In this document: positions 55,412 to 64,000 of the stretch, piece after piece
Layout of the letters: each line of letters begins with the position of its first letter
Numbering within the stretch: position 1 is the stretch's first letter
Assembly (NCBI GenBank): GCA_944321865.1
Contig: CALUMZ010000004.1
Span: forward strand, 1-64,000
Length of the DNA stretch: 64,000 nt
Origin: an uncultured Muribaculaceae bacterium
Lineage (GTDB): Bacteria > Bacteroidota > Bacteroidia > Bacteroidales > Muribaculaceae
Direction: 5' to 3'
Program-made: the position numbers and the translations under genes
Notes under the pieces: generated by a model
Told to the model about the DNA's origin: nothing
Database searches by the model: none
What the model saw: only the letters and a program-made list of their open reading frames with translations

Positions 55412-55441
55412 GCAACCTTTCGGGGACGGCGGAACATCTAA
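55412..55441 (+). promoter_or_regulatory. Probable ECF-sigma promoter (autoregulatory)
   Basis: GCAACC at 55412-55417 and CATCTAA at 55435-55441, 17 bp apart, resemble the GCAAC / TCTAA pattern found before Bacteroidota ECF sigma genes. It precedes the operon that encodes an ECF sigma factor. An imperfect inverted repeat, TGTAAACCGGTT (55446-55457) with AACCGCGGTTTACA (55471-55484), lies just downstream in the leader. Confidence 0.5.
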
Positions 55442-55518
55442 TGCATGTAAACCGGTTCACACAAGGGTACAACCGCGGTTTACAAGAAAACGAATAACAT
55501 AATACAACCTACACTGAT

Positions 55519-56460
55519 ATGAAACACTCATTCTTGGCAGTAATTGCCGCACTCATCGCCATCACTCCGTTGGCCGGACGATCCGAAACTTCGTCCGTGG
55601 GAATTTCCCGCTCCGGCAACAAATTGGAAATTAACGCCAATAACAAGTCAATTAACATCTCGGTCGACTCCACCGGCACCGGGGCAATAGCCGTGGTCAC
55701 CGTCAACGGGGACACGCTGGTATCGGCCGACGTGAACAATCCGGTGGGACGCCTCAACGACACCTTGCTTGCAACTTCATCGTTCTACGCTTCAAGCCAA
55801 GACGACGACCAAGACCAATACGAGCAGCAGGAACTCGACTATTATGAACATGCCCAACAGATGCAAATGCGCTCGCAACTCACCGCAATTGTGATTGTTG
55901 CCATAATATTCGGGGCAATAACGTTGATAGTGGTTGCGTGCCTTGTCATATACTACATGAACCGCCGACGCAGGCTCAGAGTGATAGAGAAGGCAATAGA
56001 AAACGGCTACCAACTCCCCGACAGTTTCTACTCGGGCAAGACCGGTATGCCCAAGTATGCCGCTCCGGAGGGACAACCGACATCGGCACCAAACGGCAAT
56101 ATGATGTCCGCATTCCAATACGCCAACGAGCATGAAATGCGCCAAGGTGTTACGCTTGCCATAGTAGGATTGGGGCTTATTCTTTTCTTCGCCCTGCTTG
56201 GGGTGGATTTCCTTGCCGCACTGTCGGTTATTCCGTTCCTGTTCGGCTTGGCCAAAATATTTATTCCATATCTGCGCCGCAACAGAAGCAACCCACCAAC
56301 ACCGCCGATGCCAAACATTCCGCAACAACCGGGCCCCGAGCCGGCAGACAGCCGGCAACAACAGCCCGAAACCGGCAACACAACCACAATGCCGCCCGCA
56401 TTCAATCATGGGGAGAATGCCGGCACCGACAGTGAAAACAAAGACGGTGAAAACAAATAA
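55519..56460 (+). CDS. DUF6249-type membrane protein in ECF operon
   Basis: A 313-residue protein: signal peptide, a Ser/Asn-rich extracytoplasmic region, a membrane helix at about 120-147 (AIVIVAIIFGAITLIVVACLV), a cytosolic linker, and a helix pair at about 213-250 (LAIVGLGLILFFALLG then AALSVIPFLFGLAKI). It ends in a low-complexity Pro/Gln/Asn/Glu tail. The helix pair is typical of DUF6249. Such genes usually accompany ECF sigma factors in Bacteroidales. Here it comes first, 17 bp before the sigma gene, and may take part in sensing or anti-sigma control. Confidence 0.75.
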   Translation: MKHSFLAVIAALIAITPLAGRSETSSVGISRSGNKLEINANNKSINISVDSTGTGAIAVVTVNGDTLVSADVNNPVGRLNDTLLATSSFYASSQDDDQDQYEQQELDYYEHAQQMQMRSQLTAIVIVAIIFGAITLIVVACLVIYYMNRRRRLRVIEKAIENGYQLPDSFYSGKTGMPKYAAPEGQPTSAPNGNMMSAFQYANEHEMRQGVTLAIVGLGLILFFALLGVDFLAALSVIPFLFGLAKIFIPYLRRNRSNPPTPPMPNIPQQPGPEPADSRQQQPETGNTTTMPPAFNHGENAGTDSENKDGENK

Positions 56461-56477
56461 CACTCACCCATTGCCTG

Positions 56478-57008
56478 ATGCTTTCGAGGGTCGAAGAAAT
56501 AAAATTGATAGCCCGATGTGCCCTTGCCGACAACAGGGACGCATTCGGGCAATTGGTCGAAGCGTATCGTTCCGACGTGACACGTTTCCTGCTCAACCTG
56601 ACAATGGGCGATGATGCCCTGAGCGACGACCTCGCCCAAGAAACCTTCATAAAGGCCTACTTAGGCATACGCAGCTTCAAGGGGATTTCACGACTGCGCA
56701 CATGGCTATACCGCATTGCCTACAACGAATACTACTCATGGCTCAGGAAACGGCATGAGGAGCGGCTCGACGACGACAACGGTATAAATGATACCGCAGA
56801 AGCACCGACAAGCGAAGAACTGGCCGGAACAAAAATCGATGTACAAACGGCCATGCAATCACTGTCACGGCAGCAACGTGCCGTGGTGACACTGTTTTAC
56901 ATCGAAGACCTGCCGATAAAGAAAATATCTGAAATAACCGGAATGCCGACGGGCACCGTGAAGTCGCACCTGAGCCGTGCGAAAGTCAAACTGGCACAAT
57001 TGCTTTAA
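56478..57008 (+). CDS. ECF-type RNA polymerase sigma factor
   Basis: A 176-residue sigma factor with region 2 (RDAFGQLVEAYRSDVTRFLL, then DLAQETFIKAYLG and LRTWLYRIAYNEYYSWLR) and region 4 (LSRQQRAVVTLFYIEDLPIKKIS, then TGTVKSHLSRAKVKLAQLL). Length and domain order are normal for ECF sigma-70 proteins. It is likely to recognise the GCAACC-N17-CATCTAA site upstream of its own operon. The next gene encodes a small membrane protein in the usual place of an anti-sigma factor. Confidence 0.95.
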   Translation: MLSRVEEIKLIARCALADNRDAFGQLVEAYRSDVTRFLLNLTMGDDALSDDLAQETFIKAYLGIRSFKGISRLRTWLYRIAYNEYYSWLRKRHEERLDDDNGINDTAEAPTSEELAGTKIDVQTAMQSLSRQQRAVVTLFYIEDLPIKKISEITGMPTGTVKSHLSRAKVKLAQLL

Positions 57009-57022
57009 AACCTTTTTTATTT

Positions 57023-57346
57023 ATGACACAACGAGACGAAACCGACCTGAAAATAAGCAAGTTGCTTAAAGAGCAACAAGCCATGCCGCACAACAACGAA
57101 TGGTTTACACGCAAAGTGCTCAACCGCCTGCCTCCGCGTTACGTTGTCGCCGGCAAATGGATTCCGGTAGCTACCTGCGCCGCATGCCTGTTGGCTTGCC
57201 TTGCCGGCTGGGCCATGTTCATATTCACGCGCACACCCGGCGTTATACTCGTGAGGGATGTCGTAGGGGTTGCAATATTGCTTGCATCTACAACAGCGGT
57301 GCTTTACCGGATGCTGCGAAGCATTCTACAAATCAGCGAAGCATGA
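57023..57346 (+). CDS. Small membrane protein, possible anti-sigma (DUF5056-like)
   Basis: A 107-residue protein: a soluble N-terminal ~45 residues (DLKISKLLKEQQ, then WFTRKVLNRLP) resembling the DUF5056 type found after ECF sigma genes, followed by two membrane helices at about 48-68 and 76-93. It starts 14 bp after the sigma gene, so the cytosolic N-terminus is a candidate sigma-binding segment. Its last 21 bp overlap the end of the convergent rluA-like gene. Confidence 0.65.
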   Translation: MTQRDETDLKISKLLKEQQAMPHNNEWFTRKVLNRLPPRYVVAGKWIPVATCAACLLACLAGWAMFIFTRTPGVILVRDVVGVAILLASTTAVLYRMLRSILQISEA

Positions 57347-58984
57347 TGGCAGGTCGCTATGCAGCACCACCGGCCGGCCGGTGTGCGGATGCACAAACTC
57401 CAGTCTCTCGGCATGCAAGTGAAGCCTGTCGCCCCCATACAACCTCCTGCCATACAATCGATCGCCCACAATAGGCGTTCCAAGCCCCAACCGGTGTGCA
57501 GCATGGACACGCAACTGATGCGTGCGGCCTGTCAACGGATAAAATCGCACAAGGGCGCGATTAAGGCCGGGATAACGCTTTACCACATCATAGCGTGTGA
57601 CAGCTTCATATCCGCCCGCCTCGTCGACCACCTGCATGGGACGATGTTCGTAATCGGGGCGCAAAGGCAGATTTATAATTCCGCTGTCAGTTGTGGGAAT
57701 ACCGTCGAGCAGAGCCATATACTGCTTCGACACAAGCCTGCCGGCAAACATTGCCTGCAACCGTTTGTGAGTTTCCTTATCTCGGGCAAACACCACTATC
57801 CCCGATGTGTCCATGTCGAGCCTGTGCACCACTACGGGCCCTTCCAACATGGTGTACCGCTCCTGTAACATATCCAGCAACGATTTGCCGCAACTGCGTC
57901 CGGGGACAGTAGGGACTCCTGCCGGTTTGTCGACGGCTATAATCCACTTGTCTTCATAAATCACATTTAAATCTTCCACTCCTGCCTGCGACAAATAAGG
58001 GAGATCTATGCAGTCCATATCAAGCCCTTGGAGCATGAAATTTAATATAGGCAGGCACTTGCTGCGGCAGGCAGTATAAAACATTCCGTCGTGGCGCACG
58101 TGGCTGCCATGCGAGCTGCCATACCAAAACTCGGCAATCGCCAATGGCCTCAGACTATTAAGATAGGCATATTGCAGCAACCGCGGGGCGGCACACTCCC
58201 CTGCACCGGCGGGCGGTATGCGCTGCGGCGTTCCGGCAAATATTTCAAGCAAGTCACGCCTTTCGCCCCGGGCATTAAGCATCGAGAATCGGGAAAATAT
58301 CCACCGCTGCAAAGCCTCCGAACGCCGATGCCGCTCAGCCTTCAAGTCGGCAAGTCGTGTCTCGATTGCCGCAAGTTCCTGCCGTGCAGCTTCAATCTTC
58401 TCGTCCCACGCCTTGCGCAATCGGCGCAACTCGGCTTTCTGATGTTGGCTCTCACGTATCAATGCCGAAGTGTCGGCACATGACCGCTCGGCACGTGCTG
58501 CATCGCGCCGGCGCTTTGCTGCAGCCATGAATTGGCGGTACCGCTCTATTTCGGAGCTTGCCGCTCGCGACACCCCTTCGGCCATGCTGCGTGCTGCGGC
58601 AAGTTCATCTCCATGCTCGATTGCTTCGATTTCATGGTTTATGCACGATATTTCGCGTTCTTCGCGCTTGAAATATCCGGCGGCGTCGAGCAAGTCGAAC
58701 ACCGGCGGCACAAAATACCCTGCCTCCGACCGTGGCAACTCAATCGACCCCGAATAAGCCGCAAGAAACGCACATTCCCCCTTGCCGGCAGCCACCACAA
58801 GCACGCCAAGCATCTTCCCTTGGCTGAAGATTTCGTCAAGCACCGGCTCAGACTCTATATGCCGCCTCACTTGCCGGGCTGCGGCAAGTGCAAGCGGGTG
58901 TGGCTCGTAATTAAACGGCGAATTAAGCCGCTCGGGCACAGCCATACTCGATATATCTATATCAAAAAAGTGAAGACATTCCAT
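57326..58984 (-). CDS. RluA-family pseudouridine synthase with long N-terminal extension
   Basis: A 552-residue protein. The catalytic domain lies in the last ~210 residues: NVIYEDKWIIAVDKPAGVPT, the active-site HRLDMDTSGIVVFARD with its Asp, and PLTGRTHQLRVHAAH. It converts uridine to pseudouridine in rRNA or tRNA. The first ~340 residues form an extension that includes a long coiled coil (about 130-235, RRLRKAWDEKIEAARQELA) and a LHFFDIDIS start. This longer form is familiar in Bacteroidales. No S4 domain is visible. It has its own promoter. Confidence 0.9.
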   Translation of the reverse strand: MECLHFFDIDISSMAVPERLNSPFNYEPHPLALAAARQVRRHIESEPVLDEIFSQGKMLGVLVVAAGKGECAFLAAYSGSIELPRSEAGYFVPPVFDLLDAAGYFKREEREISCINHEIEAIEHGDELAAARSMAEGVSRAASSEIERYRQFMAAAKRRRDAARAERSCADTSALIRESQHQKAELRRLRKAWDEKIEAARQELAAIETRLADLKAERHRRSEALQRWIFSRFSMLNARGERRDLLEIFAGTPQRIPPAGAGECAAPRLLQYAYLNSLRPLAIAEFWYGSSHGSHVRHDGMFYTACRSKCLPILNFMLQGLDMDCIDLPYLSQAGVEDLNVIYEDKWIIAVDKPAGVPTVPGRSCGKSLLDMLQERYTMLEGPVVVHRLDMDTSGIVVFARDKETHKRLQAMFAGRLVSKQYMALLDGIPTTDSGIINLPLRPDYEHRPMQVVDEAGGYEAVTRYDVVKRYPGLNRALVRFYPLTGRTHQLRVHAAHRLGLGTPIVGDRLYGRRLYGGDRLHLHAERLEFVHPHTGRPVVLHSDLPSCFADL

Positions 58985-58994
58985 AATTTACCGA

Positions 58995-59012
58995 CAAAAG
59001 TAATTATTTTTG
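58995..59012. promoter_or_regulatory. Divergent pair of -7 boxes
   Basis: TACTTTTG on the minus strand (58995-59002) serves the rluA-like gene and leaves a very short leader to its ATG at 58984. TATTTTTG on the plus strand (59005-59012) serves the small gene at 59056. Only 2 bp separate them, so the two promoters should compete for polymerase. Confidence 0.5.
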
Positions 59013-59055
59013 CATGAGCATGAAAGATAATGTTTAACCCCATCTACACTTGAGC

Positions 59056-59391
59056 ATGGATTTCCACATAGTGACAGCCTCACACGAGGATTTGGAGACA
59101 TGGGCCACCGTTGAAGCCGGAATCGATGGTTACGGACAACTCGTTGTACGCTACACCCACTACCACTACGACCAAAGCAAGAGCCACGTCAGTGCCTCCA
59201 TCGACAAGGGAGACACCGCCACACTTGCCCGGCAGCTTGAGGTTGACCCCGACGGAATTATCGACGTATTAATCGACGAATACGAAGACGCGTTCCCTTT
59301 CAACCCGTCGGAAGTGGAAACCATATTCCAAGACATTCTTGAAAAAATCCTCGATTATGGCGTACATTACCGCCTGAATGACCACCGATGA
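59056..59391 (+). CDS. Small unknown protein
   Basis: A 111-residue acidic cytosolic protein (MDFHIVTASHEDLETW start). It is mostly mixed alpha/beta with Tyr/His-rich strands (VRYTHYHYDQS) and a helical acidic end (EVETIFQDILEKILDYGVHY). No family is recognised. A TTG at 59050 is in frame, but the ATG at 59056 is better placed. It has its own -7 box. The tcdA gene follows after about 100 bp. Confidence 0.7.
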   Translation: MDFHIVTASHEDLETWATVEAGIDGYGQLVVRYTHYHYDQSKSHVSASIDKGDTATLARQLEVDPDGIIDVLIDEYEDAFPFNPSEVETIFQDILEKILDYGVHYRLNDHR

Positions 59392-59489
59392 CAGATTATC
59401 ACAACAAGATTGTGAACATTGCACGGTACTGTGTCGCAGAAATTTTGTAACTTCGTGGGGTGGAAACATAACGCCCGCCACTCTTTGTG

Positions 59490-60212
59490 ATGCAAGACTG
59501 GGAAGAACGCACATACCGGCTGATGGGAGACAAGGCTGCCGAGGCCCTTGCCCGGGCTCATGTGATGATAGTGGGCGTGGGTGGTGTGGGTGCGTATGCC
59601 GCCGAGATGATTGCCCGTGCAGGCATAGGGCACATAACCATTGTTGACGGCGACACCGTAAACTGCACCAATATCAACCGCCAATTGCCGGCTTTGCATT
59701 CAACCGTGGGACTTGACAAGGTGGCCGTAATGCAACGCCGCATCGCCGACATCAACCCCCGGGCCGACATCGAAGCCTTGAAGCAGTTTGTCACTGCCGA
59801 CTCGGCGGGAGAGCTGATTGACACGGCGAAGCCCGACTTTGTAATCGATGCCATCGATTCGGTCGCACCAAAAGTGGCTTTGATAAAGCATTGCATCGAC
59901 AACGGTGTGGGCATAATTTCGTCGATGGGGGCAGGCGGAAGGTTCGACCCGGCGGCGATAAGATATGCCGACATATCACAAACCCGCAACGACGGACTGG
60001 CACGCGTGGTGAGGACACGGCTGAAGAAGATGGGCATACACAAGGGGCTGCCGGTGGTGTGGAGCGAGGAACTCCCCAGCGAGTCGGCATTGGTGCATAC
60101 CGATGAAATCCCCTGCAAGCGTTCAAGCTACGGCACGGTGAGCTACATGCCCTGCATGTTTGGCTGCATGCTTGCCGCATACGCCATCAACAAACTACGG
60201 ACAACAAGATGA
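59490..60212 (+). CDS. tcdA: tRNA threonylcarbamoyladenosine dehydratase
   Basis: A 240-residue E1-like enzyme that uses ATP to cyclise t6A37 to ct6A in tRNAs reading ANN codons. The nucleotide-binding motif [17 protein letters not shown] is near residue 30, and the motifs [13 protein letters not shown] and [13 protein letters not shown] are typical of TcdA (CsdL/YgdL). A GTG at 59487 precedes the ATG at 59490. It is the first gene of the tcdA-lolD-nigD-DUF3467-cysS run. Its stop overlaps the next start by 4 bp (ATGA). Confidence 0.92.
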   Translation: MQDWEERTYRLMGDKAAEALARAHVMIVGVGGVGAYAAEMIARAGIGHITIVDGDTVNCTNINRQLPALHSTVGLDKVAVMQRRIADINPRADIEALKQFVTADSAGELIDTAKPDFVIDAIDSVAPKVALIKHCIDNGVGIISSMGAGGRFDPAAIRYADISQTRNDGLARVVRTRLKKMGIHKGLPVVWSEELPSESALVHTDEIPCKRSSYGTVSYMPCMFGCMLAAYAINKLRTTR

Positions 60213-60877
60213 TTAAAGCAACAAACATAAATAAATTCTTCGGACCGCTGCACGTGCTTTGCGACGTGTCACTGACTGTGGGACGCAAAGAGATTGTGTC
60301 GATAATCGGGCGCAGTGGAGCCGGGAAAACCACCCTGCTGCAAGTGCTTGGCACACTCGACACACCCGACAGCGGAATGGTTGAATATGACGGACAAGAC
60401 GTGCTGCGGCTCAAAGAGCGCGACCTTGCACGGTTCCGCAACCGCAACATAGGATTTGTGTTCCAGTTCCACCAACTGCTGCCCGAATTTACGGCATTGG
60501 AGAACGTAATGATACCGGCCATCATCGGTGGCGACAAGCAAAGCGATGCTCGCAACCGGGCCGGGGAATTGCTCGGCTACATGGGACTTGCCGACCGCAC
60601 CGACCACAAGCCCGCCCAGTTGTCGGGAGGCGAACGCCAGCGTGTGGCCGTTGCCCGGGCGTTGGTCAACCGCCCTGCCGTGGTGTTTGCCGACGAACCA
60701 TCGGGAAGCCTCGACAGCGAAAACAAGGCCGAATTGCACCGCCTCTTCTTCCGCCTGCGCGACGAACTTGGGCAGACTTTCGTAATAGTCACCCACGACG
60801 AAACTCTTGCCGCCGGAGCCGACAGGACAATACGCATGAACGATGGCAAAATAGTCACAAGCACGACTGCAATATGA
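60209..60877 (+). CDS. lolD: LolD-type ABC transporter ATPase
   Basis: A 222-residue ATP-binding subunit. The Walker A is GRSGAGKTT (near residue 36), the signature [15 protein letters not shown], and the Walker [13 protein letters not shown]. The sequence fits the LolD/MacB class, which powers release of lipoproteins from the inner membrane or related export steps. No LolC/E permease is adjacent, so the partner must be encoded elsewhere. Four-base overlaps join it to both tcdA and the NigD-like gene. Confidence 0.92.
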   Translation: MIKATNINKFFGPLHVLCDVSLTVGRKEIVSIIGRSGAGKTTLLQVLGTLDTPDSGMVEYDGQDVLRLKERDLARFRNRNIGFVFQFHQLLPEFTALENVMIPAIIGGDKQSDARNRAGELLGYMGLADRTDHKPAQLSGGERQRVAVARALVNRPAVVFADEPSGSLDSENKAELHRLFFRLRDELGQTFVIVTHDETLAAGADRTIRMNDGKIVTSTTAI

Positions 60878-61554
60878 AGAAACTCCTGTCACACATATTA
60901 TTACCGGCAGTCATAGCCTTGGTCGTATCGGCAATGACATCGTGCGGCGACGATGAATATTACGAATATGGCAACTCAAGTTTCGACATGGTGACGTATG
61001 CCGGAAATGGAACTGCAGGAGACTCCTATATAAACTATCCCGTCAACGACATAGCTCCCGTGACACTCATCGATGCCGCAACAAATGCCTCGTCGGCCGG
61101 ACTGAAGAGCGGAACACGCCTGCTGCTCAACTATGCCGTCAACAGCCGTAACAGTGATGGCTCACTCAACATCACGGCAAAAAGCTACACCAAGGCAATC
61201 ACCGACACACTGCGGTATGTGCCCGGCACCACCCCCATTCCCATGGATTCGGTGAGCCTCAACAGCATTTGGCGCACCGGCCGATACATCAATATTTACT
61301 GCCGTGTGAAATATACCGAGACGGCACGGGTGATGGCACTCGTTGCCGACTATCGGACAATACGCAACGACACCGTGCATTGCTACCTGATGCACAACAT
61401 GATGGATGCCACGGCATACTTCTGGAGACGCTGCTATGCGTCATACGACATAAGTTCGGTATGGAATTTGCAATCTTGCAAAACAGTGCGCATTCACATC
61501 GACGACGTGAATTATCCCGAACGCCGGTACTACGATTTCACAAAGACAAATTAA
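60874..61554 (+). CDS. NigD-like lipoprotein
   Basis: A 226-residue lipoprotein with its lipid Cys in [14 protein letters not shown]. The beta-rich body ([18 protein letters not shown], then [14 protein letters not shown]) matches the NigD-like proteins of Bacteroidales, which are often encoded near bacteriocin or envelope genes. Function unknown. Translationally coupled to lolD by an ATGA overlap. The DUF3467 gene begins 26 bp downstream. Confidence 0.85.
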   Translation: MKKLLSHILLPAVIALVVSAMTSCGDDEYYEYGNSSFDMVTYAGNGTAGDSYINYPVNDIAPVTLIDAATNASSAGLKSGTRLLLNYAVNSRNSDGSLNITAKSYTKAITDTLRYVPGTTPIPMDSVSLNSIWRTGRYINIYCRVKYTETARVMALVADYRTIRNDTVHCYLMHNMMDATAYFWRRCYASYDISSVWNLQSCKTVRIHIDDVNYPERRYYDFTKTN

Positions 61555-61580
61555 ACAACACAAAAAAAACATATACAACT

Positions 61581-61901
61581 ATGTCACAAGAAAAGAAAGA
61601 AATAAAAATCGAGATTTCGCCCGAAGTGGCACAAGGGAAATATGCCAACCTCGCCGTGATAAGCCACGGCCCGGCAGAGTTCTTCTTCGACATGATATGC
61701 CTCACCCCCAACACGCCGCAAGCCAAGGTACAGAGCCGCATAATCATGACTCCGGAAAATGCAAAGCAACTGCTGTTTGCCTTGCAGGACAATATAAACA
61801 AATATGAGAAAAATTTTGGAACAATCGTACCACGCGTTCCCGGCAACGGCAACCAAGGCGGAAACGTTCCTCCATTCATGGGTCCCAACGGACAAGCATA
61901 A
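61581..61901 (+). CDS. DUF3467 protein
   Basis: A 106-residue cytosolic protein. The pattern of alternating strands with [11 protein letters not shown] and the helix [17 protein letters not shown] is that of the DUF3467 family, small proteins of unknown role found widely in Bacteroidota. The open frame extends far upstream into nigD. The ATG at 61581 ([13 protein letters not shown]) is the natural start. It lies 17 bp before cysS. Confidence 0.85.
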   Translation: MSQEKKEIKIEISPEVAQGKYANLAVISHGPAEFFFDMICLTPNTPQAKVQSRIIMTPENAKQLLFALQDNINKYEKNFGTIVPRVPGNGNQGGNVPPFMGPNGQA

Positions 61902-61918
61902 AACCGACACACACTATT

Positions 61919-63391
61919 ATGGAACACCCATTGCATATATACAACACGCTGACGCGCCGCAAAGAGCAATTCGTGCCGCTGCATGAACCGCTGGTGGGAA
62001 TGTACGTGTGCGGCCCGACGGTATATGGCGATGCCCACCTCGGACATGCGCGTCCGGCCATCACTTTCGACATCTTGTTCCGCTACCTGCGTCACCTTGG
62101 CTACAAGGTGCGCTATGTGCGCAACATCACCGACGTGGGACACCTTGAACATGATGCCGACGAGGGCGAAGACAAGGTGGCAAAAAAAGCCCGCCTCGAA
62201 AAGCTCGAACCGATGGAAGTGGTTCAATACTACGTAAACCGCTACCACAAGGCCATGGAACGGCTTAACGTGTTGCCGCCAAGCATCGAGCCGTTTGCCT
62301 CGGGGCACATCATCGAACAAATAGAATACATCAAGGAAATACTCGACCACGGATATGCCTACGAAAGCAACGGATCGGTATACTTCGACGTGCCCAAGTA
62401 TAACCGCGACTTCCACTACGGGAAACTGTCGGGACGCAACATCGACGAACTGCTGAGCGCAACCCGGCAGCTCGACGGGCAGCAAGAAAAGCACAACCCT
62501 GCCGACTTCGCCCTGTGGAAAAAAGCCGCTCCCGAGCACATCATGCACTGGCCGTCACCTTGGAGCGAAGGATTCCCCGGCTGGCACCTTGAATGCTCCA
62601 CGATGGGACAGAAATACCTTGGCGAGACGTTCGACATACACGGCGGCGGAATGGATCTCATATTCCCCCACCACGAGTGCGAAATCGCACAATCGGTGGC
62701 ACACTCGGGGCATGATGCCGTGCGCTACTGGATGCACAACAACATGATTACCATCAACGGCCAGAAGATGGGCAAGTCGTTGGGCAACTTCATCACTCTC
62801 GACGAGTTCTTTACAGGCAGCCACAAGCTGCTCTCGCAGGCATATTCGCCCATGACCATACGCTTCTTCATCTTGCAAGCCCACTACGGCGGCACTGTCG
62901 ACTTCTCAAACGAGGCTTTGCAGGCCGCCCAGAAAGCCTACGAGCGTATGCTCGACGGGTGGAAGCGGCTCAACGAACTGAAGCCGTCGGAGACTTCGAG
63001 CGTGGATGTGACCGACCTCGACCGCAAATGCCACGAGGCGATGAACGACGACTTGAACACGCCCATCGTGATTGCGCACCTGTTTGAGGCTTGCAAGGCC
63101 ATCAACCTCGTGAACGACGGCAAGGCCACCATTTCCGAAGCTGACTTGGACCAACTGAAATCGACATTCTCGACATTCCTTTTCGACATCCTCGGCATTT
63201 ACGACGAGCGCGAAAGCGGCAGCGTCAACCTCAGGCCCTACGAGGAGGCCGTCGACCTGCTGCTCGAAATCCGCAAAGATGCCAAGAGCCGCAAGGACTG
63301 GGCTACGAGCGACCTCATCCGCAACCGCCTTGCCGAAATAGGCTTCGACGTGAAAGACACCAAGGACGGCTTCGAGTGGAAAGTGAAATAA
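61919..63391 (+). CDS. cysS: Cysteinyl-tRNA synthetase
   Basis: A 490-residue class I aminoacyl-tRNA synthetase charging tRNA-Cys. The HIGH-type motif is [11 protein letters not shown] (near residue 40), the metal-site Cys in YVCGPTVYG, the Zn ligands around FPHHECE, and KMSKS is represented by KMGKSLGNF. It is normal in length, with a C-terminal anticodon-binding helical domain. Last gene of the tcdA-cysS run, closed by a terminator. Confidence 0.97.
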   Translation: MEHPLHIYNTLTRRKEQFVPLHEPLVGMYVCGPTVYGDAHLGHARPAITFDILFRYLRHLGYKVRYVRNITDVGHLEHDADEGEDKVAKKARLEKLEPMEVVQYYVNRYHKAMERLNVLPPSIEPFASGHIIEQIEYIKEILDHGYAYESNGSVYFDVPKYNRDFHYGKLSGRNIDELLSATRQLDGQQEKHNPADFALWKKAAPEHIMHWPSPWSEGFPGWHLECSTMGQKYLGETFDIHGGGMDLIFPHHECEIAQSVAHSGHDAVRYWMHNNMITINGQKMGKSLGNFITLDEFFTGSHKLLSQAYSPMTIRFFILQAHYGGTVDFSNEALQAAQKAYERMLDGWKRLNELKPSETSSVDVTDLDRKCHEAMNDDLNTPIVIAHLFEACKAINLVNDGKATISEADLDQLKSTFSTFLFDILGIYDERESGSVNLRPYEEAVDLLLEIRKDAKSRKDWATSDLIRNRLAEIGFDVKDTKDGFEWKVK

Positions 63392-63417
63392 CCACACCCG
63401 ACCTACCACAATATAGC

Positions 63418-63457
63418 AAGCAACCCGGCTCTACCCAGAGGCCGGGTTGCTTTATTT
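63418..63457 (+). terminator. Terminator after cysS
   Basis: AAGCAACCCGGC (63418-63429) pairs with GCCGGGTTGCTT (63441-63452) and is followed by TATTT. Confidence 0.85.
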
Positions 63458-63521
63458 AAAACCTAACAAAAGCTAATAACCATTCATCCCTTGCATAACC
63501 ACCCCTACGACCTAACTACCC

Positions 63522-63896
63522 TCAATATATGCCTTTTTCCCTTATCTTAGCAAACCAAGGTCCAGTTTCATCAGGTTTGCCAATTAAAACTTGAGTTAAA
63601 GCCTCTCCGACACCAACTATCACTGAACCATTATCAGGAAATACATATAAGTATGATTTTTTGAATTTCTTTTTATATACCTTTTTACCTGTCATAGAAT
63701 CTTTGACCAATACTTTGACACCACTGCTAAAATCATCGTCCGACTTTAATTCTATAACAACATTCCAATAAGTTTCACCTTCGATTACAGCCATTTCAAC
63801 CTCTCTATCCAATTCAATTCCATACGTAGGCCTAACCGCCATTCCTTTCATTGAGAAAAGGAAAACACAAAGCATCATAATAAAAATCTGTTTCAT
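63522..63896 (-). CDS. Small secreted protein, function unknown
   Basis: A 124-residue protein with a signal peptide (IFIMMLCVFLFSMKGMA), a beta-rich body (YWNVVIELKSDDDF, then VKVLVKDSMTGKKVYKKKF) and no lipobox. No family is recognised. It is AT-richer than cysS. Its ATG overlaps the TGA of a possible upstream gene (63893-64000) by 4 bp, which suggests it is the second gene of a unit that continues past the window. Confidence 0.7.
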   Translation of the reverse strand: MKQIFIMMLCVFLFSMKGMAVRPTYGIELDREVEMAVIEGETYWNVVIELKSDDDFSSGVKVLVKDSMTGKKVYKKKFKKSYLYVFPDNGSVIVGVGEALTQVLIGKPDETGPWFAKIREKGIY

Positions 63897-64000
63897 AATA
63901 TTGATTTTAAAATTCCTACGGCTGCCTCAAGGAATAATTGGTAAACAATGAAGCGTGGAACCACAACACCACATCTAAGTTTGGAGGTCGTAGGAAACCT
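63893..64000 (-). CDS. Possible 3' end of a gene cut by the window edge
   Basis: One minus-strand frame is open from the window edge for 35 codons and ends in TGA overlapping the ATG of the next gene (ATGA). The residues (LRCGVVVPRFIVYQLFLE) do not identify a family. An 8-bp inverted repeat, TTCCTACG (63913-63920) and CGTAGGAA (63989-63996), lies in the same stretch, so the segment could instead be an untranslated or mobile-element end. Confidence 0.3.
   Translation of the reverse strand, partial: RFPTTSKLRCGVVVPRFIVYQLFLEAAVGILKSIL

Overview
The window comes from the chromosome of a member of Bacteroidota, order Bacteroidales, most likely a gut family such as Muribaculaceae or a relative (the family level is inference). 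The evidence is the Bacteroidales promoter signature TAnnTTTG about 19-21 bp after a TTG/TTTG box in front of many genes, lack of obvious Shine-Dalgarno dependence, lipoproteins throughout, a class III fructose-bisphosphatase, NigD-like, DUF4954, DUF3467 and DUF6249 proteins, and an ECF sigma operon. There is one tRNA gene, tRNA-Arg(ACG). I see no rRNA and no CRISPR array.

Layout. 1-7.0 kb: housekeeping genes (YhcC-type radical SAM protein, chorismate synthase, Cys-tRNA(Pro) deacylase, fructose-1,6-bisphosphatase, SulP anion transporter). 7.1-16.3 kb: tRNA-Arg, a GH31-fold lipoprotein with a damaged active site, topA, panB, a YfhO membrane protein and a methyltransferase-like gene. 16.3-17.9 kb: lrgAB, driven by a promoter inside a tandem hairpin repeat array, then a long palindromic repeat. 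17.9-22.7 kb: a local HTH regulator diverging from a run of lipoproteins, including a WG-repeat protein and a duplicated pair. 22.7-27.0 kb: a Ser/Thr kinase behind a hybrid histidine kinase that has lost both phospho-acceptor residues. 27.2-32.3 kb: a 1406-residue fusion of a methyltransferase-like domain to a motif-eroded RecQ-like helicase, overlapping a coiled-coil, C-terminally membrane-anchored partner.

32.3-39.5 kb: SDR epimerase, YjbR, PpiD-like foldase, SufE, a POT peptide transporter and a DUF418 membrane protein. 39.5-44.7 kb: an exported TPR-CHAT caspase-like protein behind a secreted PPC-domain protein. 44.8-48.0 kb: prolyl oligopeptidase and an M28/glutaminyl-cyclase-like lipoprotein. 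48.4-50.4 kb: a complete two-gene transcription unit encoding a small acidic protein and an HK97/SU10-like capsid protein with a lipoprotein signal, with no other phage gene nearby. 50.5-53.6 kb: DUF4954 protein and RNase Z, the latter behind another hairpin-promoter repeat. 53.6-55.3 kb: an EcoRV-type restriction-modification system in AT-rich DNA. 55.4-64 kb: an ECF sigma operon with a probable self-recognised promoter, an RluA-type pseudouridine synthase, the tcdA-lolD-nigD-DUF3467-cysS operon, and a small secreted protein at the edge.

The most unusual parts are the capsid-like lipoprotein unit, the eroded RecQ/methyltransferase fusion with its membrane partner, the pseudo-histidine kinase/STPK pair, and the repeat that carries an intact promoter to unrelated genes. 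No homology search was run. All family assignments rest on motifs read by eye.
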